Shown piece by piece: positions 31,757 to 42,539 of a stretch of 64,000 bases of DNA. Below the pieces are notes generated by a model. That model was not told the DNA's origin, did not search any database, and was given only the letters and a program-made list of their open reading frames with translations. Within the stretch, counting starts at the first letter, position 1. Each line of letters begins with the position of its first letter. This DNA is from Nematopogon swammerdamellus (Eukaryota > Arthropoda > Insecta > Lepidoptera > Adelidae), in contig OX336344.1 of assembly GCA_946902875.1 (NCBI GenBank), forward strand, positions 17,815,791 to 17,879,790, in the 5' to 3' direction. Made by a program: the position numbers and the translations under genes.

Positions 31757-32272
31757 CGCGGCGAGTGGCCGAGTGGTTTGGGCATCGGCTTCTTATGCGA
31801 GAGGTCCGAGGTTCGAATCCGGTCGGCGTGTACCAATAGTTTTTTCTGACGAAAAAATTTACGTGCATACCTACACCTGCTGCTTCACCGTTCGGAACCG
31901 GTGTAAAACTGTAGGTCGCTTCCCTTGCCCCTTACTAGGTGGTAGGCAACGTACCTACAACGGACCGTCTTGAGGTCTCAGTGCGGAGAATGGCCCACCC
32001 GCCTTCCCAAGAGGCTGGGCAGCAAACAAACAAACAAAGAAACGAACTAGGCGGTAGGCTCAAATTGCAGCCGACTGGGTTGGTACCACCGTACTGGATG
32101 TAAGATGGCCGCATAGCAGCCTCGGTTGTGTTCTCCTCTAGTCCAGTATAGCCAGCAATCCAGGGAAGTCTCCGGTACGGTACCTACCTTCTCGGAGTTG
32201 ATATTGGCTGGTCGGAGCATGCGCTTTGTCCCCTCCGACTCAGTCACCCATACCGGATTACGTAAAAAAAAA
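31757..32272 (+). mobile_element. SINE-B, full length, with 99-bp nested insertion
   Basis: Complete head (GGCCGAGTGGTTTGGGCATC; GGTTCGAATCC), linker and body, ending CATACCGGATTACGTAAAAA. At 31947-32045 a foreign segment interrupts the body between ACTAGGTGGTAGG (31934-31946) and ACTAGGCGGTAGG (32046-32058). Confidence 0.85.
31947..32045 (+). mobile_element. 99-bp retroposon fragment with (CAAA)n tail
   Basis: It starts CAACGTACCTACAACGGACC and ends in a CAAACAAACAAACAAAG tail, flanked by a 13-bp duplication with one mismatch. Size and tail suggest a 5'-truncated LINE or SINE 3' end. No other copy is in the window. Confidence 0.7.
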
Positions 32273-32279
32273 GTCGCAT

Positions 32280-32860
32280 CAATTAGGCTAGACAGAACAG
32301 TCCGAAAATCTGCTGGCAGCTCACTAAGTGTGGTTTTGCGCGGAGAGATGTATCAAAATATGTTTATTGCGTTTTAAAGTTTTGCAAAAGGTAAAGCTCG
32401 TCGTAGGCGTTCTCCTCCAGTCAACCTTTGGATTGTCATGAATGAGTGTGGAGTGGCAGAGAATAAATAAGAATGATGTAGACAATTTCAACAACTTATA
32501 CAACATAAATATGAATAAATAGATACATATATATAAATACATACATTATATACGAATAAAAAAACCTTCTGCGCATAAATCGAAAAATAAAAATGTATCT
32601 ACTTCAACTTGCTGAAAAGAAATGTTGATTGAATGTTATGAATAGAAATTGTATCATAATAAAAATAAGGAGAAATATTGCGAGCTCACCGTGAGGCGCG
32701 GAACAATAGTTGTTTTATTCCAGTACGCGGGCCGTATCTCGACGAGAGCTGAACTTGAATTTTGAAGAGCGGGGAAATTTTGCATTGTTTGTTGAGTAAA
32801 AAAGTTTGTGCTCAAACCATGAGATTCAGAACAGATATTTGAACACGTGCCCACAGGGAG
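32280..32860. other. AT-rich unassigned DNA
   Basis: No gene or known repeat recognised. Confidence 0.3.
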
Positions 32861-32861
32861 T

Positions 32862-33127
32862 ATTTTTTTTTTTTATGGAAACTGACACGCTTTGCCACAT
32901 CACCTACAACGTCCGTGATGTCAGCCCATAACACCGGGTGAACTAGGTGCTTCCATTCCGTCGTGCCGGCTACACTGAACTGGAAGGAAAAGAAGAAGTA
33001 TTTAAATCACCGTTTCAGCCGACATTCCATTCAATGCGGTAGCACCAACCCGGGCGGGTTAAATCGTGGTGGTAGCACCTAGTAAGGTAAGAAGGGAAGG
33101 GTCCTACAGTTTTACGTGGAATCCGAA
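32862..33127 (-). mobile_element. SINE-A body, inverted
   Basis: T-run, then ATGGAAACTGACACGC, GTGAACTAGGTGCTTCC (internal deletion of about 15 bp), CCGTTTCAGCCGACATTCCA and TTTTACGTGGAATCCGAA. The head beyond the B box is missing. Confidence 0.75.
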
Positions 33128-33375
33128 TTGTTACTCCATAAATAATATAGTATCGATATAATAAAGGGGTGTTCAGTTTTCTGAGACGAGTGCTGCGAAG
33201 ATAGGTTGGATCGTAAAGAATTTTGGATTACATAAAAAAAAAAAATTGTCTTGGCATCGATGCCCATTTTATTAGATCGGATGTCGTACGATGCAACTTG
33301 TGCTAGACATCGATACAAGTGTGCGTGCATTCACACGCAGATTGTTATACGTGACACGATCCCTACGAGACGGTG

Positions 33376-33514
33376 CTATCGCGTTCTCGTTCTCACTTGC
33401 GTTCAGATGATAAGAGTGAGCGAAAAAGATTTCATCGCTCGCCCACCTGCGCGATTGCCGTCTTTCAGCTCACTCTTATCATCAGTAGGCAAGTGAGAAC
33501 GAGAACGCGATACC
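33376..33514. mobile_element. Foldback element with ~45-bp arms
   Basis: Left arm CTATCGCGTTCTCGTTCTCA then CTTGC and GATGATAAGAGTGAGC; right arm GCTCACTCTTATCATC then GCAAGTGAGAACGAGAACGC. A ~50-bp centre contains GCTCGCCCACCTGCGCGATT. A GTGACACGATCC-like word lies outside each arm (33351 and about 33519), so the repeat may extend further. Confidence 0.75.
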
Positions 33515-33559
33515 ACTGTCACACGATCCTATCCGTGACATCGTGGCTTCTTAACACGC

Positions 33560-34540
33560 CACAACATGCTCAGGCGAAACAAACAACAACGTTTGTCACT
33601 GTCACTCTTTATAACAGCAACCGGGCATGCTGCACCCACGCGTCACCGACTCGATACAGACTTGCGTGCGTTCAACACGCGCCGCACACGCCGTATGAAG
33701 CGGCTGTCCGTGAAATCTGCATTATATGCAGGTCTCGTCGAGAACATATTTTTTCGGGAGTGATGTATGGGATGGGCTAATCTATTGTCTTGGTCCTGCG
33801 ATTCACTGTGACTTTTGCGCAACTGCGGTCACAACGCAATGGGGTATAATCAGCATTAAAGATGTTGGTCGCATCGATATACTTAGCGACCGTTACTCAA
33901 CGCCTCTGACCACCATGCTCGGTGCCTCTGACACTAGATGAATGACGTTCAAAGATAATGATTTGTACGTAAGGTTCCGAAGGGTGATTCAAATCCGCTT
34001 CCAAATATGATATATAGTTCACGATCAGAGGCCGACATGCGTGTCCCGTATCCAGCATCGATAGAACAATACGCTTTTGTCCACTCACAAAGCAAATTGT
34101 TCAAAGCAGAATGTTTTCTTTTTTCCTTTTTTTACTTTCATTCGCATTCAAGACAATGAGAGCAATGGAGCAATGCTTCGGAAAACGTGCGACAGAACAA
34201 TGCACGGTTTTAACTAATTTTCATTTTTTTTTGCACGTGCGATTTTAACCCTAACGTATAGTCTTTAGTTTAGTTTTAGTTTTATTATTATCATTCGTAG
34301 GCAAATTAATTTTGCACTTGAATTCGTTATCTTTCGAATGGCAACTATACCTAGTATGAAATGTAACAACAATGAAAAATAAATACAATGAATACAATGA
34401 CAACCAATGACAAGGGCAGAACCAAGACAAACACAATTAAGCTAAGTATCTTATGCTTATAGACTACTACTACTACTACTTACCTAATAAATACTACTAC
34501 TATCTACTTCGTCGTCGTCATCGAGTCCTTGTGTTTAAAA
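33560..34540. other. Unassigned DNA
   Basis: Overlapping short frames at 33566-33780 and 33726-33941 use arginine-rich text without a domain. (TAC)n is found at 34462-34500. No repeats recognised. Confidence 0.3.
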
Positions 34541-34545
34541 ATATA

Positions 34546-34805
34546 CAGGGTGTTTGATGACCATAGGTCAAGAAGCAAACCAGATACTCCTGAGCCTATT
34601 TGGAGCAAAAAAGTTACATGACATTTTGCTCTACGGTGAACTTTTTTTTGTTTTTCCATACAAAACTAAGTAATTTAATTTAGTTTTGTATGGAAAAACA
34701 GAAAAAAAAGTTCACCGTAGAGCAAAATGTTATCTAACTTTTTTGCTCCAAATAGGCTCAGGAGTACCTGGTTTGCTTCTTGACCTATAATCATCAAACA
34801 CCCTA
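34546..34805. mobile_element. Foldback MITE, 260 bp, TA-flanked
   Basis: The arms of about 120 bp pair almost fully: CAGGGTGTTTGATGACCATA ... TTCCATACAAAACTAA against TTAGTTTTGTATGGAAAAAC ... TCATCAAACACCCTA. TA adjoins both ends. The CAGGGTGT terminus is typical of mariner-related MITEs in insects. Confidence 0.8.
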
Positions 34806-34809
34806 TATT

Positions 34810-35060
34810 AGGTATTTGAGATTATTCCGGGTGATTTTTTTACCATGCCGAACCTTTCAGGTGGTTAAACTTTAAGAAAAACTAAGTAGATTAAAAAAAA
34901 TTAAACTGCCGCGAAATAAAAAAAATTTACCTAACCTCAAAATATCAAACCTCTGTACTATTAGTCATAATATGCGAGTCACATAAAAGTCTAGGATCTC
35001 TTACGAGGACCGACTTAGTATATCTATAATGATAGCTATCTAGACTATACATACATATAA
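34810..35060. other. AT-rich unassigned DNA
   Basis: Nothing recognised. Confidence 0.3.
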
Positions 35061-35064
35061 AAGG

Positions 35065-35818
35065 GGAGGGTGGTCGGCGCGGCCTTGGCCTCGGACGGAC
35101 TCTTTATCTCAAGGTCAGAGGTTCGATTCCGGCCTGCGTGCACCAATGAGTGCGGACCAAAAGCTGCTTCTGTATAAATCGCAGATCAGGTCCTGCTTGG
35201 AGTTTACTGCTCGCACCTGTGGGATGGCTCTGCTAAATACCAGTTTGCGCTTCTGGACTCGATCCAGCGTCGAGCCGTGCGACTAGTGGGTGACCCCGAA
35301 GTGTCCCGCGATTTAGAACCACTGCAACACCGTAGGGATGTCGGCTCTCTAAGTGTGTTCTATCGCTTATTCCATGGGGAGTGCTCGGAGGAGCTGTTTA
35401 ATGCGATCCCGCCGTCCCCTTTCCACCTCCGCACCACGCGCACTGGGCAGGGATTGCATCCCGGATTGCATCAGGGATTGCATTTACCGCGGATGCGTAC
35501 AAATACGAGTAGATTCTGCAGATCTTTCCTCTACAGAACCGGTAAACTCTGGAACGCTCTCCCTGCCCATATATTTCCCCCCAAGTACAGTCTCGGGTCC
35601 TTCAAGAGGGGCGTGAATGGGCACCTGTCAGGCCGCCATGGCATTCGCAACCCCCGCGTACGACCGAATGTCCATGGGCGTCGTTAGACACCTTATGGGT
35701 GGCTCGGCGCCATATGTCGCGTTACCAATAACAAAAAAAAAGAGTTTTTTGCTGAAGAAAAAATTGCGCACATATTTAAACCTGGTCTACTTCGCCGTTG
35801 GAACCGGTGTAAAACTGT
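35065..35818 (+). mobile_element. SINE-B split by a CR1/Jockey-type LINE 3' end
   Basis: A tRNA-like head with B box AGGTTCGATTCC at about 35126 and GCGTGCACCAATGAGT precede the LINE. SINE-B linker text resumes at about 35740 (GAGTTTTTTGCTGAAGAAAA, GGAACCGGTGTAAAACTG). The body beyond is lost. Confidence 0.65.
35160..35725 (+). pseudogene. CR1/Jockey-type LINE RT C-terminal fragment
   Basis: The frame 35277-35687 encodes RRAVRLVGDPEVSRDLEPLQ, HRRDVGSLSVFYRLFHGECS, then RFCRSFLYRTGKLWNALPAH and FKRGVNGHLSGR. These are the conserved thumb/C-terminal blocks of CR1- and Jockey-group RTs (the LWNxLP and FKxxVxxHL signatures). Text upstream of 35277 is still related but broken (SCLEF-like). A small tandem, CCCGGATTGCATCAGGGATTGCAT, appears split over 35458-35483. 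The catalytic palm is absent. Confidence 0.7.
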
Positions 35819-35972
35819 TGACTGGAAAATTCCGCCATAATTGAGCTATGGTTAAATTCATACTTCATTTCAGTTTTCCCAATCTCAAGTATGCCACCCT
35901 ATAGCCACTTCATTTAAACCGAAACTCAATAAAATGAAGGTACCGAGTGATCGATCATACATCTATACATAT

Positions 35973-36274
35973 CAAACGCTGTATCCCGACAATCGGGGTA
36001 AGCAGAGTAAGGCGGTGTTGTGCTACAAGGACTCTTGGTAAATTACAGCACAACATCGAACGCCACGTTTCGCCAAGTATTCGGTCAACATAATTATCAA
36101 GCAGCAAGTATGTAAGGCCCACTTGCTGCATGAATCGTTGGAATGACCATGCCAAGGTGAGAGATTACCCGTCTCCCTTTAGCACGACATATTTTCCTTA
36201 TACCTTAGCCGCCTTTTACGACATGCACGGGGAGAGATGCAGTTGGGCCGTTGCAGTTTAAAGTACCGGCCTCA
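35973..36274 (-). repeat. R-family repeat
   Basis: Minus-strand copy with the same hairpin (GGTGTTGTGCTA...CAGCACAACATC at 36014-36058) and a diverged head. Confidence 0.7.
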
Positions 36275-36279
36275 TTCGG

Positions 36280-37505
36280 TACAAACGATCAATAATTCAT
36301 CCATTTACTTGAATTTTGTAATATAGAAGTGTGGGTGTGAGACGGATGATGCAAGGGCACAGATTACTTAATAGTAACTTCGTAACAGATAAATCACTCC
36401 ATAGAAAATGTTCCTACCTTCGGGCTTTAATAGCCTACTGTTTCACGTCGCCAATCGCTGCGTGCGAAAATGTACCTTAACGATCGAGTGTAAAGTGGTT
36501 ATTGCTTTGCAGCTGCGCGCAGTTGCGTGGGCGAGCGTCTATGTATACTTCGCGCGGCTGACGAATTTCCACTGAAATAGACCGCCGGCGGCCCGTCGGG
36601 TAGTAGGTAGTTAGCGCGCGCAAGTACATAGAGTGCGTAATGCCTGGCAAGGGTGTGTTCGATTGTACCTACTTCAGTGATTTAATTAATCAGTTACCTT
36701 CAGGAATTTCATTTAAAGTTGAAAATTATAATAGATTGTTATGATTCTGCGAAACTGGTCTTAATTCTAACTTAATAATCAAAACGAACCGGGTGGACGA
36801 ACTTTTCGTAGGAATATTTTATTTAACTTCGTCCGTCGAGAATTTGGCAGACATTGCGAAACTAGTCGCTAAGAGTTAAGTTTAAGGTGACTGTATACAA
36901 GGTGAAATTAAATTTTTTTTGAGAGATGTGCCATCATCATTATTGAGCACCTGACATAATTCAGTGTTAACTTCATTTATAATGCCAGATCGGTAGCTTT
37001 TTAAAAACACCATTTCATTAATTTCACTTGTAAGAAAAAAATCACGAAAATTATTTTTTTCACTACCTACTTATAAAAACGTATTAGACGTAGCGAGACC
37101 AAAGAAAGATTAGAAAAACATAATTTTATTCTTTCATTAAATATATTTGTCGGTAGATTTTCACTTTTTTGTTTCAGTTCATAGTTTTGCATTATATAAA
37201 GTTAAAATCAAATTTTCGCTTACGTTTAAAATTTCTATGCAACCTACTCCAACCCGAAAAAGTGGCGTGTTGCTATCTTGTTTGCACACGCGGAATTCGC
37301 ACCGTGATCGCTTACCTTGCATAGAAACTTATTAAAAAAAAACTATAAGCTTTTACGTAACAATTATTATGAATATATGTAATTTTTCATTATTTCGATA
37401 AATTTTTTAAAATTAGCGTATATTTATTGAATCGTCGACTTAACATAAAATTATATTAACTATTATTTAGTTAATATAATTAAATGGGATATGTATATTA
37501 TGCTC
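36280..37505. other. Unassigned DNA with a GC island at 36470-36640
   Basis: The island has many CpG (GCAGCTGCGCGCAGTTGCGT, CCGCCGGCGGCCCGTCGGG) and could be a promoter or first exon, but no donor, frame or motif decides. The rest is AT-rich. Confidence 0.3.
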
Positions 37506-37510
37506 GTATA

Positions 37511-37907
37511 TAGGGTGTTACGATGACCATGTCATTAACTTCGGGAGGGTTACATAGACACTCAAATAAACACGTTACGCAAAAAAAATATTTATGTTTA
37601 TAGTATTACTTTTCGAGAAATTTAACAAAACATGTTAGCTACCTAAACATTAACCTGTGTGTAACAGTAGGTAACTTGCATTGTACGGGGCCAATTACCA
37701 TACTATGTTCAAACGCAGAACAGCTGTTTGTTGTAAGTAAGTCACAAGGTCACTATAATTGGTTTTTACAGCTACTTATTTGATTTAATTTTTTTGTTAG
37801 GAGAAAAAATGCTCCTATAAACATATGTTTTTTTCTTACGTAAAGTGTTTATTTGAGTGTGTATGTAACCCTCCCGAAGTTAATGACATGGTCAGCGAAA
37901 CACCTTA
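37511..37907. mobile_element. MITE with ~70-bp terminal inverted repeats
   Basis: Left TAGGGTGTTACGATGACCAT then GTCATTAACTTCGGGAGGG; right CCCTCCCGAAGTTAATGAC then ATGGTCAGCGAAACACCTTA. TATA borders both ends. It carries about 250 bp of unique DNA without a frame. Confidence 0.75.
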
Positions 37908-37914
37908 TATAGAA

Positions 37915-38690
37915 ACATTTGCCTAAAACCGAAATGCAAAGAATTGAAATGTTACTTGTAATTGTTAATGTAAAAATTTAGCCTAACGTTTGGCCATCAT
38001 AAAATACACTCCACTAAACGGTTGACAGAGAACTGCGAATTAACAAATAATGTCAGCTGTAACCGTTGGGTGCGGGTTGTGACTACGAAGATTCTACCTC
38101 TGCATAGAATCTCATGGCCGCTTTTGCCAACTCCAGTTAAGTCTGATTCAACAGTTATTCGTCGGTTATAGTGAAATCTGTCATACATTTGGCAGGACTT
38201 AATCGGCAGGTATATTTTAGTCGAAGGTGGTGAAGTCGGCTGTTGGCCATCAACTGAGAGTGAAATTTCACTACTATAATCGCTTTAAATGCAAACTTAA
38301 TTTATAATAAAATTTTAATAAACTCCAGGTAAACGAAAATTGCGAACTCGACCAAGTTCATAACTTTGGGAACTTTGGGTAAAAACTTTATAATCTCCTT
38401 CACGCACTTTAGTGGGCACTTACCTAATACAACATCGAGAAGAAGAAGTTTTACGTTGTACAAACTAACGTATCATCTTTGGATATATGGATTGATTTCA
38501 GCCGTGGATTCTTGCATATTTTGAAACATTTCATCTTTTGAAGTGTCTGTTATGAGGTTAACTGTAAGAAAATTTGCACTTTATGTAAATTATACACTAG
38601 GCTTCCTTCTATAAAGATTTTGGAGAAATACATCGTAGTATATACGCATATCTTTCATTCTTTTGTTGTTTCTCTCTCTTTCTTTTGCCA
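37915..38690. other. AT-rich unassigned DNA
   Basis: Positions 38205-38255 resemble 2757-2800. Nothing else recognised. Confidence 0.3.
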
Positions 38691-38695
38691 CTCAG

Positions 38696-39064
38696 TATAG
38701 TGCGACAAGGCTTGAAATGAACGTGGATGACGTTTGTGCGTGGGCGCTGCTGCAGCATTATGGTTGTCAATTTTGAAATTTCTTTACACTGGGGGAAAAT
38801 ATCGCTGCAAAAGAAAATGTATGTATAGTACCTATAAGGTAGGTAGGTACTTACTTGTTTTTTATTTTATGTATTGAATTTTAGGAAAACTTGCTCACTA
38901 ATAAAATAACAGATAGACTTCGATTTCTGCTAACAACACCACAGATTAAGAAGCGATACTAACGTACGCGTGAACGGGTGAAACGCGAGACGGTCATCTG
39001 GCAACACTGTGGCGGCGTTAGTTCCGCTGTCAGCCACGTTCATTTCAAGCCTTGTCGCACTGTA
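38696..39064. mobile_element. MITE with ~34-bp terminal inverted repeats
   Basis: Left AGTGCGACAAGGCTTGAAAT then GAACGTGG; right CCACGTTCATTTCAAGCCTT then GTCGCACT. About 370 bp with no transposase. The (C)AGTGCGACAAGG end suggests a hAT-type MITE, but no 8-bp duplication is clear. Confidence 0.7.
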
Positions 39065-39159
39065 TGTGAGTTTACTTAAACATCGTTTTCCTTGATCAAT
39101 TGTATTCAATATTGCATTAGATATATTTATATCGACATATATGTGTGAAGTTCTCCTAT

Positions 39160-39660
39160 TCACATTTATGTTCTTGCTGCTATCTACATACCTACTTTAT
39201 ATAAATAATATTTTCAAACATCCAATTTGTCAGCCTCGGTAGCTCAGTGGTGCGTCGGTCGACTGTTATGTAACCCTGGGGGCGGTCAGTACTTGGATGG
39301 GTGACCGCTCTACCATTGGGGGCTGACCGTGGTTCGGATTCCACGTTAAACTGTAGGTTTCTTCCCTTCTTACCTTACTGGGTGGTAGGGTTTATCCCGG
39401 CCGGGTTGGTACCACCGCACTGAGCGAAACGTCGGTCGAAACGGCTATGTAAATAGTTCGTGTTTTCCGTCCAGTTCAGTGAAGCCGGCGCGAAATGAAG
39501 GGAAGCACTGACATGGCACCTAGTTCACCTGGTGTTATGGGCTGACATCCCGGATGTTGTAGGAGATTTAGCCAAACGTGTCAGTCTCGATAAAAAAATC
39601 ACATTTATGTTCTAGCTGCTATCTACATACTTTATATAAATACCCTTTTCAAACATCCAA
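39160..39660. repeat. 62-66 bp direct repeats flanking the SINE
   Basis: TCACATTTATGTTCTTGCTG ... TTTTCAAACATCCAA (39160-39225) recurs at 39599-39660 with several substitutions and a 4-bp length difference. It looks like a target duplication, but is far longer than the usual 5-20 bp. Confidence 0.8.
39226..39598 (+). mobile_element. SINE-A, full length, chimeric tRNA/5S head
   Basis: Head: A box TAGCTCAGTGGT (39240-39251), 5S-like GGCGGTCAGTACTTGGATGG then GTGACCGC (39281-39308), B box GGTTCGGATTCC (39331-39342). The body follows in full, ending CGTGTCAGTCTCGATAAAAA. It is flanked by an extraordinarily long direct repeat (39160-39225 and 39599-39660). Confidence 0.9.
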
Positions 39661-39664
39661 AGGT

Positions 39665-40790
39665 TGGATGGAAGAAATATATTTAAGGGATAAGTCCGCC
39701 TTTCCAACTTCTATGACTTTAACTATGCACTGTGCATTCTTTGTCAATCATTTTTATGAAGCAATATATAATTTATTATTAGAATTGATACAAAAGATTA
39801 CATACATAACTACTGCCTATAATAGTATTAAAGAAAATTGAAAACCTATACTACGTAACATAAAATGAGCACCTCACAACATCGCGACCATTCCAAGGTT
39901 ACGTCCCACTGTTCTTGTTTATTTCCTTTACTCTACATATGCAGGTTATATAAGGTTAGGTATTTGAGTCACTAGACTCAGACACAACTCTTGTATTACC
40001 TAAACCACGTGGGGATTTAATGCGGTTAAAAAGAATGGTCGAAATAAATATATTATTCTCTTGTTTGACCTTTCTCTGTGTGTTGCACATACAGAATGTT
40101 CACAGTCAGCAAAAGATGCGAGGAGGTAAGAGACATTTTCACTTTGCACCTAAGTTAGGTACAGTTAAAGACATTATAGTAGTTTTATAAAATAAAGATA
40201 TTTTAATTCAATGACAAATTTTCTTCTTCTTCTTCTTTTTAATTTTTGCCAATTGACCTCTTTGTATGTGGCCATTTCTGCCAACGTCGGGTCATGAAAG
40301 ATCCACGTTAAATAATATCTACTTCAAACAAAGTGAAAACTAGTAATTTTGATGATGTACACGGTGCAACCCCAACCGTAAAACCCGAAACGGGGTGATT
40401 CTGTACGTCAAATAGAACAACTTTTGTTCTACGACTTTTTTATTTGAAGAAAAAAAATTTATTTCTCCATACATTTTGAGAATAGGTATTTAAAATTTGT
40501 ATATGGAAAAAATATTTTTTTTTTGTTCCAAAAAATTTTTTTTCTTCACAGAAGTTCTTTAGTTTCACATATAGAATAACCCCCTTATGTCAATTAAAAA
40601 TATTACGGGGGCAACTGCAACACCGTGTATATAAAGAAAAAATTGCATACAGAAGAATGAAAAAGATGAAAAATATAAACGATATTAATTACCCCGATAA
40701 TTAAAATGTGACAAGCTGTCATCACGGGAATGTTTTATTTTAGGTCATAGATTCAAGTTAAACAAGTAGGTAGGTTGTCTAGTAATATTA
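39665..40790. other. Mostly unassigned AT-rich DNA
   Basis: Positions 39662-39720 (GGATGGAAGAAATATATTTA, GGATAAGTCCGCCTTTCC) resemble 14822-14866 and look like a retroposon 3' end. A (TTC)n tract lies at 40220-40240. The frame 39578-39841 is not called. Confidence 0.35.
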
Positions 40791-40929
40791 TTAGGTCTAA
40801 GATCGAGTTTTACTGGTCGGTGTACTGGGAACAAAATTATCAGTGATTTTTGTAGTAATTCCACTGGGATGAAAATTCCCAGTAGTACAACTGGTAAGAC
40901 TACTCGGTACGACTACTGGGAACGGCCGA

Positions 40930-41255
40930 TCCTTTCGACTTTTTCTTCTGTCTGTCTGTCTGTCCGAGGGCTGTATCTCTTGAACCGTAATAGGTAGCCC
41001 GTTGAAATCTTTCACAGAATATGTGTTCTTATGGCCGATATAACAACAAATAATAAAAATAAGAAAAGTAAAAAAATTTTATGCGCGCCATCTACCGAAA
41101 ACAGTATGAAGCATTTTAACTAATATTGAATTTTAACTAATATGAAGAAATTCATTAAACACGCCATAGGTGGCGTGAGTGGCGCTGACCATGACATGGC
41201 GATACGAAACCTTCGGTGCGCGAGTTCGACTCGCACTTGGCCGGTTTTTTTTTTG
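40930..41255 (+). repeat. GTCT-element copy
   Basis: (GTCT)n, GAGGGCTGTATCTCTTGAAC, CGTAATAGGTAGCCCGTTGA, ATGACATGGCGATACG and GAGTTCGACTCGCACTTGGC then CGG(T)n. Strongly similar to 41484-41862. The terminal GAGTTCGACTCGC is B-box-like. Confidence 0.7.
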
Positions 41256-41312
41256 CACCTCAGGAAGGTCCTGTCAAATCTTACACTTGGTATCCCTTCG
41301 ACTTAGTGCTAG

Positions 41313-41351
41313 AAGGAACGTTTTGTGACTGAATCCCACAAAACGTTCCTT
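41313..41351. repeat. Perfect hairpin, 15-bp stem
   Basis: AAGGAACGTTTTGTG (41313-41327) and CACAAAACGTTCCTT (41337-41351) around a 9-base loop. Confidence 0.9.
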
Positions 41352-41369
41352 ATATAGGTACCGATATCT

Positions 41370-41975
41370 CATCATCATCATGATCGCCATCCTGTATCGG
41401 TAAACTGCTGGAAATATGCCTCTACCAAGGCCGCCCCACGCTGTCTGCCGCTCTTCTCATCCATCCAATCCCGGCTATCTTTTTTAGGGTTCCGTATTAC
41501 GAAGCCTACGCCGTCTGTCTGTCTGTCTGTCTGTCCGAGGGCTGTACATCTTGAACCGTAATAGGTAGCCCGTTGACATTTTCACAGCATATGTGTTATT
41601 TATTATTGCTGATATAACAACAAATAATAAAAATAAGAAAAAGAAAAAAAATTCACGGGGTTCCCATAGAAGAAACTAAAAAGTGTATGCGCACCATCTA
41701 CCAAAAAGACTGTGACGCATTTTAACTAATCATGAATTTTAACTATTATGAAGCATTTCATAAACACGCCATAGATGGCGTGAGTAGCGCTGACCATGAC
41801 ATGGCGATACGGAACCGTCGGTGCACGAGTTCGACTCGCACTTGGCCGGTTTTTTATTAGGACGTCCCACGCTACGTTTGCTTGTACGTGGCCTCCATTC
41901 GAACACCCCAGGTCTACCCCAGAGGTTGTCGGGTCTGCGACAAATGTGTCCAGCCCACTGCCAATTAAACCTGGC
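41370..41975 (-). pseudogene. RTE C-terminal fragment split by a GTCT element
   Basis: Minus-strand RTE text lies at 41370-41483 (matching 27890-27990) and resumes at 41863-41975 (CCCACGCTACGTTTGCTTGT, GTCCAGCCCACTGCCA). The two halves are colinear with the copy at 27886. Confidence 0.7.
41484..41862 (+). repeat. GTCT-element, complete copy
   Basis: Inserted into the RTE fragment, so its limits are readable: it starts about GGTTCCGTATTACGAAGCCT and ends CGCACTTGGCCGGTTTTTTA. TTTTTTAG and TTTTATTAG at the two sides may be a short duplication. About 375 bp, noncoding. Confidence 0.7.
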
Positions 41976-42109
41976 TAGCAGGCGTAGGACAAATTGCAGA
42001 AAACAGTCTCTTCCAGTCAATGTTGTAATTAGACAAAATACTTTACAGCCTTGTTAATAAGGGTTTTCTATTGTGTTTTTTTTTCACTGAAGTAATCAGC
42101 TAAAAAAAT

Positions 42110-42275
42110 TCTCCCTGCCCACATATTCCCCCCCAATTATGTCTCGGTTCCTTCAAGAGAGACGTGCATAGGCACCTGTCAGGCAGGCATGGCATTCGCA
42201 ACCCCCGCGTACGACCGAATGTTCATGGGCATCGTTAGACACCTTAAAGGTGGCTTAGCGCTACCTTTATAAAAA
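42110..42275 (+). pseudogene. CR1/Jockey-type LINE 3' end
   Basis: CTCCCTGCCCACATATTCCC, TCCTTCAAGAGAGACGTGCA, then AGGCATGGCATTCGCAACCC and CGTACGACCGAATGT match 35560-35700. Confidence 0.7.
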
Positions 42276-42436
42276 AGTGAAGGCACGCTATGCCGCTTCT
42301 AGCATAGTTCAGTCATCAAACCTTGTCCTGTATGAGATATTCACGACTTTTTTACAATTTGTGATTTATACTAAATTGTCTTAAGTAAACACAATTAAAC
42401 ACATTTAAAGAGTAAATTATTAACTTTTGTTTGTTT

Positions 42437-42533
42437 CTTTTTATGGAAACTGACACGGTTGGCTACATCACCTACTACATCCGTGATGTCAGCCCATAAC
42501 ACCTTGGTGAACTAGGTGCCATGTCAGTACTTC
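42437..42533 (-). mobile_element. SINE-A 3' fragment, inverted
   Basis: TTTATGGAAACTGACACGGT, CACCTACTACATCCGTGATG and GTGAACTAGGTGCCATGTCA. The rest is absent. Confidence 0.8.
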
Positions 42534-42539
42534 ATTTAT

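Noticed and set aside
33566..33780. Overlapping Arg-rich ORFs
   Set aside because: Two frames are equally open with no homology; codon pattern does not separate them.
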